From positions 1 to 6,120 of the forward strand of contig CAIODE010000205.1 of NCBI GenBank assembly GCA_903856875.1: DNA of 6,120 bases, read 5' to 3'. This document shows, piece by piece, positions 1 to 6,070 of the stretch (the stretch's first letter is position 1; the number at the start of each line of letters is the position of its first letter). The notes under the pieces are model-generated. The model saw only the letters and a program-made list of their open reading frames with translations, was not told the origin of the DNA and ran no database searches. The position numbers were made by a program, and so were the translations under genes. The DNA is from an uncultured Burkholderiales bacterium. GTDB taxonomy: Bacteria; Pseudomonadota; Gammaproteobacteria; Burkholderiales; Burkholderiaceae_C.

Positions 1-1103
1 AGCGAGAAGAAATGGAACCAATAGCGTTTGGTTAAAACCCACGCGCTTTCGATGCTCTCAATTTTTTGCTCGCTCATGTTGTATTTGCGAGCGTCAATGG
101 TGACCATGACGTACAAGCCCAAATAGAACAAGAAGGTCGGCACGGTGGCCATGAGCAACACATCAAGGTAAGAGATCTTTAAAAACTCTGCAATCAGGAA
201 TGCTGCGGCACCTAAGACAGGCGGAGAAATGATGGCACCCAAGCCGCCTGCTGCCAACAAACCGCCGGCTGCATTTTTTTCATAACCCGCTTTGGCCAGC
301 ATGTTGTGCGCCACAGCGCCTACCGTGACCGTGGTGGCCACACCCGAGCCGGATGGGCCGCCCAGCAAAAATGACGACAGCACCACCGTCTTGCCCACAT
401 TGGACGTTTTGCCGCCCATGATAGAAAACGAGAAGTCGATGAAGAACTTGCCAGCACCACTGAACTGCAAAAATGCACCAAAGATCGTGAACAAAATAAT
501 GAGCGTGGACGAAACATCAATGGCTGTGCCAAAGATGCCTTCTAAGGTCATGTACATGAACCCGACCAAGCGCGAAAGCTCGTAACCTTTGTGCGTCCAA
601 GGTGCGGGCAAATAATTGCCAAACAAGGCGTAAAGTAAAAAAGAAGCCGTGACACTGAGCAGCACCCAGCCGTTGGTTCTGCGCAGCGCTTCCAAGATGA
701 GCAAAATTAAAATGCTGCCAAAGACAATGTCAATGGTCATGGGGAATGTGTTGCGGTCTGCAAAATCATCGCCGCCCATGACTGCATAGACCAGCGTGGC
801 AACTGCCAACAAGGCAAAGCCAACGTCCCATGCCATCAGTCTGTTTTTAAAGCGAGCCGCAATGGGGAAGGTTAAAAAGATAAAGACCAAGACCATGGTG
901 ACATGGGTGGTGCGCAAGATGTGCGCGGGCACAATGGCGTAAGCCGCATACAAGTGAAACAAGGACATGAAGACGGCCACCACCGTGAGGGCCACCCCCA
1001 AAAATCCTTTGTACTGATTGGCGTCGCCTTCTTCTTCTTTGATCAGGTCCTCGACGCGCTGCCTTGTTTCGGCGTCGAGGGAGTCAGTAGACGGATCAGT
1101 CAA
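1..1103 (-). CDS. TRAP transporter fused permease, TAXI type (3' end beyond left edge)
   Basis: Inner-membrane permease of a TAXI-class TRAP transporter, in which the small (DctQ-like) and large (DctM-like) subunits are fused; it imports the substrate delivered by the TAXI receptor using an ion gradient. I read 367 open codons from a TTG at 1101-1103 to the window edge. The first 30 residues are acidic and cytoplasmic-looking. Hydrophobic segments follow at about 33-58, 68-83, 92-110, 122-140, 145-165 and 198-215. Residues 249-306 carry the family core: GGPSGSGVATT at 248-258, KAGY at 271-274, and a glycine/alanine-rich stretch leading to ISPPVLGAAAFLIAE at 292-306. The TTG start is chosen because AGGTGG (1109-1114) lies 5 nt upstream and no ATG occurs before the first membrane segment. 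The start overlaps the receptor gene by 8 nt, implying translational coupling. Family members usually run well past 600 residues, so a large part of the gene is missing here. Confidence 0.93.
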   Translation of the reverse strand, partial: MTDPSTDSLDAETRQRVEDLIKEEEGDANQYKGFLGVALTVVAVFMSLFHLYAAYAIVPAHILRTTHVTMVLVFIFLTFPIAARFKNRLMAWDVGFALLAVATLVYAVMGGDDFADRNTFPMTIDIVFGSILILLILEALRRTNGWVLLSVTASFLLYALFGNYLPAPWTHKGYELSRLVGFMYMTLEGIFGTAIDVSSTLIILFTIFGAFLQFSGAGKFFIDFSFSIMGGKTSNVGKTVVLSSFLLGGPSGSGVATTVTVGAVAHNMLAKAGYEKNAAGGLLAAGGLGAIISPPVLGAAAFLIAEFLKISYLDVLLMATVPTFLFYLGLYVMVTIDARKYNMSEQKIESIESAWVLTKRYWFHFFS

Positions 1104-2046
1104 GCTTTCCACCTTTTTCTTTGATGTACTTTTCTGCGCCAGGATGGAAAGGCACTGAAGTGGCTGCATTTTTCTGTGAGCCAATCTTCACGTTCACATA
1201 CTCTTGGTGAACCGCAATCAAATCTTTTTGATGGTCAAAAATGGCCTTCACAATTTTGTAGGCTTGGTCATCGGGCATGTTGGCGTTGGCAATGAGGATG
1301 TTGGCCACAGAAGCCATTTTGTTGTCGGCGCCCATGCCAGAGTAGGTGCTTTGTGGAATGACATCTGCGTAGTACAAGTTGCCCCATTTTTTGTTCATGG
1401 CGGCCACTGCGTCTGCATGGTCAATCATGCGAATTTTGGTGCCTGGGGTGCTGGCCAAGTCTGTGACGGCAGCTGTGGGCAGTCCGCCCACCCAAAAGAA
1501 GGCGTCAATTTTTTTGTCCTTCAAGGCATTGGCCGATTCAGCCACACCCAAGCGTTCGCGGTTCACGTCTTTCATGGGATCAATGCCAGCGGCTTCCATG
1601 AGGCGGAAAGCCATCACCTCTGTGGCGCTACCGGCGCTGCCTGCAGAAATGCGTTTGCCCTTCAAGTCGGCCATGGTTTTGATGCCAGTAGATTCGGTGG
1701 TTACCACGTGCATGCGGTTGGGGTAGAGCACCAACAAGGTTTTCACATCGACTTTGCGGCCCTTGAACTTCTCTTGGCCCTTGGCGGCATCTAAGGCCGC
1801 GTCGACCATGGAAAAAGCCACATACGGCTTGCCACTGCCAATGAGGTTCAAATTGTCGACAGAACCACCAGTGACTTCTGCGGTGGCTTGCATGCCAGGA
1901 ATGTGCTTGGACAGTACATTGGCCAAGCCGCCGCCCATGGGGTAGTACACACCGCCGGTGCCGCCTGTCGCAATGGAGATATTTTGTGCCATTAAACTAG
2001 AGCTGGCCAGCAATGTGAATGAACAGATTAATTGAACGAGTTTCAT
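1096..2046 (-). CDS. TAXI family TRAP transporter solute-binding receptor
   Basis: Periplasmic substrate-binding protein that presents an organic acid to the fused TRAP permease encoded next. It is 316 residues, normal for TAXI proteins. Residues 1-20 form a signal peptide with a lysine, a hydrophobic core and a cleavage site after SLMA. Mature-protein motifs in order: ATGGTGGVYYPMGGGLA (26-42), VTGGSVDNLNLI (58-69), AFSMVDAALDAAKG (77-90), RISAGSAGSATEVMA (132-146), DAFFWVGGLPTAAVTDLA (181-198) and the C-terminal HPGAEKYIKEKG (301-312); these match the TAXI family. The ATG at 2044-2046 is preferred over an in-frame TTG 20 codons upstream: AAGGGA sits 5 nt before the ATG, and the signal peptide begins exactly there. 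The stop overlaps the permease start by 8 nt, so receptor and permease form one operon. The ligand cannot be read from the sequence; characterised relatives bind glutamate or other small carboxylates. Confidence 0.95.
   Translation of the reverse strand: MKLVQLICSFTLLASSSLMAQNISIATGGTGGVYYPMGGGLANVLSKHIPGMQATAEVTGGSVDNLNLIGSGKPYVAFSMVDAALDAAKGQEKFKGRKVDVKTLLVLYPNRMHVVTTESTGIKTMADLKGKRISAGSAGSATEVMAFRLMEAAGIDPMKDVNRERLGVAESANALKDKKIDAFFWVGGLPTAAVTDLASTPGTKIRMIDHADAVAAMNKKWGNLYYADVIPQSTYSGMGADNKMASVANILIANANMPDDQAYKIVKAIFDHQKDLIAVHQEYVNVKIGSQKNAATSVPFHPGAEKYIKEKGGKLD
1109..1114 (-). promoter_or_regulatory. Ribosome binding site deciding the TTG start of the permease
   Basis: AGGTGG on the minus strand lies 5 nt before the TTG at 1101-1103. 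It is embedded in the final codons of the TAXI receptor gene. This is the main reason to accept a TTG start in a gene whose first ATG codons fall inside or after the first membrane segment. Confidence 0.7.
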
Positions 2047-2195
2047 GTGTTTCCCTTGAAAATGGATGTCATCCTCTAGCATTGCAGTTGGCCACAAGCT
2101 TATCAAGAGGGGTATGCCCTTATTTGAGCTGACTTAAGATGGGTTAGCCTCTTTAAAGTGACTTAGTTCATAGAAAAACGTGAAGGAATCTCACC
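2047..2195. promoter_or_regulatory. Divergent intergenic region between the transporter and aldolase-hydrolase operons
   Basis: These 149 bp separate the two divergent start codons and must hold both promoters. Visible signals: AAGGGA at 2052-2057 on the minus strand (ribosome site of the TAXI gene) and AAGGA at 2183-2187 on the plus strand, 8 nt before the aldolase ATG. A weak plus-strand sigma70-like pair is CTGACT (2129-2134) and TTTAAA (2152-2157), 17 nt apart, with four of six matches each. The minus strand offers TTGATA (2101-2106), but no good -10 follows. Short symmetric elements CTTAAG (2133-2138) and CTTTAAAG (2151-2158) lie in the same stretch. The arrangement would suit a shared regulator acting on both operons, but no regulator gene is in the window. 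The promoter placement is tentative. Confidence 0.55.
2130..2165 (+). repeat. Pair of TGACTTA direct repeats, possible operator
   Basis: TGACTTA occurs at 2130-2136 and again at 2159-2165, 29 bp apart start to start, upstream of the aldolase gene and flanking the best plus-strand -10 candidate. A spacing near three helical turns would place both copies on about the same face of the DNA. Seven bases are short enough to recur by chance, so a regulatory role is only a suggestion. Confidence 0.25.
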
Positions 2196-3152
2196 ATGAC
2201 AACAGCAAAAACTCAAGCCAGCGGTACGGGCTCTGCCAGCCTAGCGATGAAGGGCGTTCTTTCCCCAGTTCTCACGCCTTTTCGGCCTGATTTATCGGTT
2301 CACAAAGAACTCTTAACCGCCCAGTGCCAATGGCTTTTGAATTGCAACGTGGGTTTGGCGGTTTTTGGCACCAACTCAGAAGGCAATTCTTTGTCTGCCG
2401 GCGAGCGCGCCGATTTGGTGCAATACCTGGTCGCTCAAGGCATTGACCCCCACCGCATGATGCCCGGCACAGGGGGTTGCGCGCTGCCCGATGTGGTCAG
2501 TCTCACCCAGGCCTGTTTAAGGGCCGGCGTCAAAGATGTGCTGGTGTTGCCACCTTTTTATTACAAGGGCGTGAGCGACGATGGCTTGTACGCCTTTTTC
2601 AGCGAACTCATTGAGCGGGTAGGCGACAGCAGTTTGCGTGTGTACCTGTACCACATTCCCCCCGTTTCACAAATTGGCTTTTCAATGGAACTCATTGAAA
2701 AATTGCTTAACAAATATGGCCCCGTCATTGCGGGTTCCAAAGACAGCGGCGGGCAGTGGTCCAACACCGCCTCCATGATTGAGCGCTTTTCGGCCAGAGG
2801 TTTTTCAGTGTTTGCCGGCAGTGAAAACTTCTTGATGCGCACCATGCGCGCAGGCGGCGCAGGGTGCATCAGCGCCACGGCCAACGTCAATCCTGCTGCC
2901 ATTTCTTCGCTGTGTGCCCATTGGACCGATTCGGATGCAGATGCTCAGCAGCAGCGCCTTGATTTGGTGCGCTCCTTGTTTTCTGCTTTGCCCATGATTC
3001 CGGCCATGAAAACAGCGGTGGCCTACACCACGGGCAAACAAGATTGGAAAATAGTTCGGCCGCCCTTGGTTTCATTGACTGCTTCGCAAGAAACGCAATT
3101 GTTGAACTCTATGAAAGACGCCGGATTTTCATTGAAAATTGACTACCAATGA
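2196..3152 (+). CDS. DapA/N-acetylneuraminate lyase superfamily aldolase, substrate unknown
   Basis: Cytoplasmic TIM-barrel lyase or aldolase of the dihydrodipicolinate synthase family, expected to form a Schiff base with a 2-oxo acid. It is 318 residues, about 20 longer than E. coli DapA because of a serine/threonine-rich leader at 1-18. Motifs: GTNSEGNSLSAGER (58-71) replaces the usual GTTGE-x-x-TL-x-x-ER; the catalytic tyrosine is Y152 in YHIPP; the Schiff-base lysine is K182 in GSKDSGG; AGSENFLMRTMRAGGAGCISATANVNP-type sequence (207-233) closes the barrel. The position matching DapA Arg138, which contacts the second substrate's carboxylate, is V157, so this is probably not the lysine-biosynthesis enzyme. 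AAGGA lies 8 nt before the ATG; a second ATG at codon 18 lacks a ribosome site. The stop overlaps the next start by 4 nt. Pairing with a TRAP importer and a hydrolase points to catabolism; cleavage, dehydration or decarboxylation are all open. Confidence 0.92.
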   Translation: MTTAKTQASGTGSASLAMKGVLSPVLTPFRPDLSVHKELLTAQCQWLLNCNVGLAVFGTNSEGNSLSAGERADLVQYLVAQGIDPHRMMPGTGGCALPDVVSLTQACLRAGVKDVLVLPPFYYKGVSDDGLYAFFSELIERVGDSSLRVYLYHIPPVSQIGFSMELIEKLLNKYGPVIAGSKDSGGQWSNTASMIERFSARGFSVFAGSENFLMRTMRAGGAGCISATANVNPAAISSLCAHWTDSDADAQQQRLDLVRSLFSALPMIPAMKTAVAYTTGKQDWKIVRPPLVSLTASQETQLLNSMKDAGFSLKIDYQ

Positions 3153-4033
3153 ACCCACTATTTCCAAACTTCGAATCTGAGTTGATCGAAGTCAATGGTG
3201 TGAAGATCATGGCGCGCAAAGGCGGCTCTGGCAGGCCTTTGCTTTTGCTTCATGGTCACCCTCAAACCCACGCCATTTGGCATCGGGTGGCCCAGCAACT
3301 TGCCAAGTCTCATACCGTGGTCATGACCGACCTTCGAGGTTATGGCGATTCATCTAAGCCGCAAGGCTCCCACGATCATTTGAATTATTCAAAGCGAGTC
3401 ATGGCTTTGGATCAAATAGAGGTCATGCGCCATTTTGGGTTTGCGGAATTTGATGTGTTGGCGCACGATCGTGGCGCCAGAGTGGCCCACCGCTTGGCCT
3501 TGGACCATCCAAAGGCTGTGAAGCGTTTGGTGTTGCTAGACATTGCACCCACCTTGGCCATGTATGAAAAAACGTCCAACCAATTTGCGCGTTCCTATTG
3601 GCATTGGTTCTTTCTCATTCAGCCAGCGCCTTTGCCTGAACGGTTGATTGAGGCAGACCCAGCGGCTTATGTCCGAGATGTTTTGGGCAGGCGAAGTGCA
3701 GGCTTGGCGCCCTTTGATCCTAGAGCGCTGGCTGAGTATGTGCGTTGTCTTGAAGTGCCAGGCACTGCGCATGGCCTCTGCGAAGACTACCGAGCTTCAG
3801 CCACCATTGATTTGGTTCATGATCAATTGGAAATCGACAAAAAGAATTTCTTACAGCAACCCTTGTTGGTGCTTTGGGGCGAGCAGGGTGTAGTCAATCA
3901 ATGTTTTGAACCATTAAAGGAATGGTCTAAATTGGCTGTGAATGTCAAAGGACAAGCCTTGCCATGTGGCCATTACATTCCAGAAGAAGCACCTGAATTG
4001 CTGCTGAATCAGGTGCAATCTTTTCTGGAATGA
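3149..4033 (+). CDS. Alpha/beta-hydrolase, fluoroacetate/haloacetate dehalogenase-like
   Basis: Predicted cytoplasmic hydrolase of 294 residues, close to the length of haloacetate dehalogenases (EC 3.8.1.3), which hydrolyse a 2-haloacetate to glycolate and halide through an aspartyl ester. The oxyanion motif is HGHPQT (35-40). The nucleophile motif is HDRGAR (106-111): D107 is the nucleophile, and R108 and R111 match the two arginines that hold the substrate carboxylate. D131 (LLDIAP) fits the acid and H275 (CGHYIPEEAPE) the general base. The cap has H152-W153 and Y214 (CEDYRA), matching the halide-binding His-Trp-Tyr of the Rhodopseudomonas enzyme as I recall it. The N-terminal LFPNF also aligns with that enzyme, supporting the first ATG. 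No ribosome site precedes it; ATGA overlap with the aldolase stop implies coupled translation. Paralogues in this family include epoxide hydrolases, but the paired arginines favour a carboxylate substrate. The family call is firm; the substrate is inferred. Confidence 0.9.
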   Translation: MNPLFPNFESELIEVNGVKIMARKGGSGRPLLLLHGHPQTHAIWHRVAQQLAKSHTVVMTDLRGYGDSSKPQGSHDHLNYSKRVMALDQIEVMRHFGFAEFDVLAHDRGARVAHRLALDHPKAVKRLVLLDIAPTLAMYEKTSNQFARSYWHWFFLIQPAPLPERLIEADPAAYVRDVLGRRSAGLAPFDPRALAEYVRCLEVPGTAHGLCEDYRASATIDLVHDQLEIDKKNFLQQPLLVLWGEQGVVNQCFEPLKEWSKLAVNVKGQALPCGHYIPEEAPELLLNQVQSFLE

Positions 4034-4069
4034 GTTTTTGAGACGCTAAGACTTACAAAGGCTTGAAGC
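4034..4069. other. Convergent intergenic gap without a canonical terminator
   Basis: Only 36 bp separate the stop codons of the hydrolase (plus) and the first Bug gene (minus). A hairpin can form just inside it and in the Bug 3' end (stem AAGCCT 4066-4071 with AGGCTT 4076-4081, loop of 4). No run of T follows the hairpin on either strand. Factor-independent termination is therefore doubtful, and the two transcripts may overlap. Confidence 0.5.
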
Positions 4070-4087
4070 CTACAAAGGCTTGAAGCC
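4054..4087. repeat. Perfect 17-bp tandem duplication over the Bug gene stop codon
   Basis: The unit TACAAAGGCTTGAAGCC occurs at 4054-4070 and again, directly abutting, at 4071-4087. On the minus strand each copy encodes GFKPL and begins a stop codon. The gene now ends in TAG at the junction, while the outer, untranslated copy reads GFKPL followed by TAA. Removing one copy would leave the protein unchanged. Each unit contains a near-palindrome (AGGCTT-G-AAGCC), so two copies create a 6-bp stem with a 4-nt loop. It looks like a recent slippage event tolerated because it falls at the stop codon. Confidence 0.9.
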
Positions 4088-5038
4088 CATGCCTTTGACA
4101 ACCTTGCCCCAGTTTTCAAAATCTTTGCGCATGAGTTCGGTAAAAAACTCAGGTGGCTCTGTGTGAATTTCAAGGCCTAGTTTTTTCATGCGGTCGCGAA
4201 CATCGGGCTGCTGCAAAGCCCAGTTAATTTCTTTGTTGAGCAGTGCCACAATTTCTTTAGGTACGCCTGCAGGACCAATGATGCCGAACCAACCGCCGGA
4301 GGTATAGCCTGGCACCGTTTCAGCAATGGTGGGTACATTGGGATAGTCGGGTGAGCGTGTGGCGCGTGCAATGCCTAACAAGCGCATCTTGCCCGAATCG
4401 GCCAAAGGTTGAACGGAAACGAAGGAGCCGATGGAGGCATCAATGTCACCGCCCAACATTTGAGTAAACACCGCGTTCATGTCGCGGTAGGGCACATGCA
4501 TGTAATCAAAGCCAGCCATCATGCGCAATTGTTCGGTGGCGAAATGCAAAAATGCGCCTTCACCGTTGGTGCCAAAGGTAAGCTTGCCCGGATTGGCCTT
4601 GCCGTAATCGATCAACTCCTTCACGGTTTTGAAGGGTGTTTTGGGGCTGACCACCAAAGCCACAAAGTTGGAGGCCATCATGGCCATGGGCGTGAAGTCT
4701 TTGCGAGAGTCGTAGGCCACTTTGGCGTAAGCAAGGGGCACGATGACCATGTTGCCGCCCTGGCCGCAGCCCAGGGTGTAGCCATCGGGAGCTGATTGTT
4801 TCAAAAGCGTTAAACCCAACTGCCCAGCAGAGCCGGCGCGGTTGTCAACCACAATGGGCTGACCCAAACGCTCAGTGAGTTTGGGCGCAACGAGGCGCGT
4901 CAAAATATCGCAGCTGTCACCGGGCCCTGCAGGCACAATGATTCTGATGGGCTTGTTGGGATAGGCTTGAGCCAAGGCTTGGCCAGACATGCCCGCTAGA
5001 AGCGAAGCTGCACAGAGGGCGAGTAATTTGCGAATCAT
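4070..5038 (-). CDS. Bug (TctC) family tripartite tricarboxylate transporter receptor, copy 1
   Basis: Periplasmic solute-binding protein of the Bug family, which captures carboxylates or related small molecules for a TctA/TctB-type permease. It has 322 residues, the usual length. A signal peptide spans 1-23 (MIRKLL, hydrophobic core, ALA then QAYPNKP). Family motifs: PIRIIVPAGPGDSCDILTR (30-48) with D44 at the usual ligand-loop aspartate, VVDNRAGSAGQLG (63-75), PDGYTL (84-89), LTFGTNGEGAFLH (153-165), VPYRDM (182-187), DIDASIG (198-204), LLGIARATRSPDYPNVPTIAE (220-240) and GWFGIIGPAGVPKEIVALLN (249-268). The ATG at 5036-5038 is chosen over one 25 codons upstream because AAGGGA lies 5 nt before it and the signal peptide starts there; the longer form would run back into the upstream gene. 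It lies 32 bp downstream of a second Bug gene, as the distal gene of that operon. Ligand unknown. Confidence 0.95.
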   Translation of the reverse strand: MIRKLLALCAASLLAGMSGQALAQAYPNKPIRIIVPAGPGDSCDILTRLVAPKLTERLGQPIVVDNRAGSAGQLGLTLLKQSAPDGYTLGCGQGGNMVIVPLAYAKVAYDSRKDFTPMAMMASNFVALVVSPKTPFKTVKELIDYGKANPGKLTFGTNGEGAFLHFATEQLRMMAGFDYMHVPYRDMNAVFTQMLGGDIDASIGSFVSVQPLADSGKMRLLGIARATRSPDYPNVPTIAETVPGYTSGGWFGIIGPAGVPKEIVALLNKEINWALQQPDVRDRMKKLGLEIHTEPPEFFTELMRKDFENWGKVVKGMGFKPL

Positions 5039-5070
5039 CGATTTCCCTTTTTGACAAATGTTGACTGAAT

Positions 5071-6060
5071 TTATTCGGCTTTGATGTTGCCGTCTTTGAT
5101 CACTTGACCCCATCGCTGCAACTCAGATTTGATGTAGGCTGAAAACTCTTCAGCGCCTTCGCCGCCAAGCTCGTAGCCAAGACTTTGAGCGTCGGCCCTA
5201 AAGTCAGGGGAGTTCATGATGGCAGCCACATCGCTTTGAATGCGTTGAATGACAGCCTTGGGCGTGCCAGCGGGCACAAACAAGCCGTTCCAACCCGAAG
5301 CCTCCACATTGGGCAAGCCAGCTTCCGCCAATGTAGGCACGTCCGGCAAAATAGGGATGCGCTTTGCACCTGCCACACCCAAGGCAATGAGTTTGCCCGA
5401 GCGAATGTGTTGAGCCACCACCACGGGTGCTAAATAGGCGGCGCCCACATGGCCTGCGATTAAATCTGGCAGTTCTGCACCAATGGCTTTGTAAGGAATT
5501 TCGCGCGCTTGAATGCCCGTGAGCAGGTTGACCTTGGTGCCCACCAATTGCGTGATAGAGCCAGAACCACCTGAGGCAAAGGTCAGGCTTTGAGGTTGGT
5601 TTTTGCCGAGTGCCAAATACTCTTTGAGTGATTTGGCACCTAGGCCAGGATGAACCACCAAGACCAAGGGTGTGCTGGTTAATTTGGTAATGGCAATGAG
5701 CGATTCATTGAGTCGGCAGCAAGGGTCATTGGTCAATAAATCGTTCAATGAGTTGTTGATGTTGGCGTGGAACAAGGTGTGGCCATCGGCGGGGGACCTT
5801 GCGGCTTCGCGCGCACCAATGGCGCTGTTGGCACCCGGGCGGTTTTCAACCACAACGCTTTGTCCCCAACGTTGTGCCAAGCCAGGCGTTAGCTTTCTGG
5901 CAAAGACATCAACGGCACTGCCTGGCCCTGCAGGTTCAATGATTCGAACAGTTTTGCTGGGAAAGTTTTGCGCTAAAACAGGCGACATTAAAAAAGCGCC
6001 CAAGCAAAGACTTGCCCAAAGCATTTTGAAATTATTAAACAAATGGGTTTTGGAAGACAT
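5071..6060 (-). CDS. Bug (TctC) family tripartite tricarboxylate transporter receptor, copy 2
   Basis: Second periplasmic Bug receptor, 329 residues. The signal peptide covers 1-30 with a longer N-region (lysines at 4 and 12) and cleavage after PVLA, before QNFPSK. Motifs: VRIIEPAGPGSAVDVFARKL (38-57) with D51 at the ligand-loop aspartate, VVENRPGANSAIGA (70-83), ADGHTL (91-96), LTFASGGSGSITQ (159-171), IPYKAIG (188-194), LIAGHVGAAYL (200-210), LPDVPTLAEAG (238-248) and GWNGLFVPAGTPKAVI (256-271). It shares the fold but clearly differs from the downstream copy, so it is an old paralogue and not a recent duplicate. C114-C115 adjoin in the segment usually reading YD-x-x-KDF-x-P, which is unusual. 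The ATG at 6058-6060 has only a weak GAG-type ribosome site about 9 nt upstream; a TTG immediately before it is an alternative. The preceding gene appears to end 10 bp upstream, so translation may depend on it. No TctA or TctB gene is in view. Confidence 0.94.
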   Translation of the reverse strand: MSSKTHLFNNFKMLWASLCLGAFLMSPVLAQNFPSKTVRIIEPAGPGSAVDVFARKLTPGLAQRWGQSVVVENRPGANSAIGAREAARSPADGHTLFHANINNSLNDLLTNDPCCRLNESLIAITKLTSTPLVLVVHPGLGAKSLKEYLALGKNQPQSLTFASGGSGSITQLVGTKVNLLTGIQAREIPYKAIGAELPDLIAGHVGAAYLAPVVVAQHIRSGKLIALGVAGAKRIPILPDVPTLAEAGLPNVEASGWNGLFVPAGTPKAVIQRIQSDVAAIMNSPDFRADAQSLGYELGGEGAEEFSAYIKSELQRWGQVIKDGNIKAE

Positions 6061-6070
6061 CAAAAAAATC

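Noticed and set aside
1204..1794. Plus-strand open frame of 196 codons opposite the TAXI gene
   Set aside because: It is rich in His, Gly and Val with no domain motif, lacks a ribosome site and lies entirely antisense to a gene with clear family motifs. It is a reading-frame shadow.
2047..2106. 20-codon upstream extension of the TAXI receptor from a TTG
   Set aside because: It would bury the signal peptide behind a polar leader. The internal ATG has a well-spaced AAGGGA site and starts directly with the signal peptide.
4066..4081. Hairpin at the convergent junction as a rho-independent terminator
   Set aside because: The stem is only 6 bp and no T-run follows on either strand. I describe it as a consequence of the tandem duplication.
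4054..4087. Tandem repeat as a mobile-element target-site duplication
   Set aside because: The copies abut directly with nothing inserted between them, and no transposase or terminal inverted repeats are present. Replication slippage is the simpler explanation.
4409..4795. Plus-strand open frame of 128 codons opposite the first Bug gene
   Set aside because: The His/Gly-rich composition is typical of antisense translation, and the opposite strand encodes an unmistakable Bug receptor.
5039..5113. 25-codon upstream extension of the first Bug gene from an ATG at 5113
   Set aside because: It would overlap the end of the second Bug gene and displace the signal peptide. The ATG at 5038 has AAGGGA at ideal spacing.
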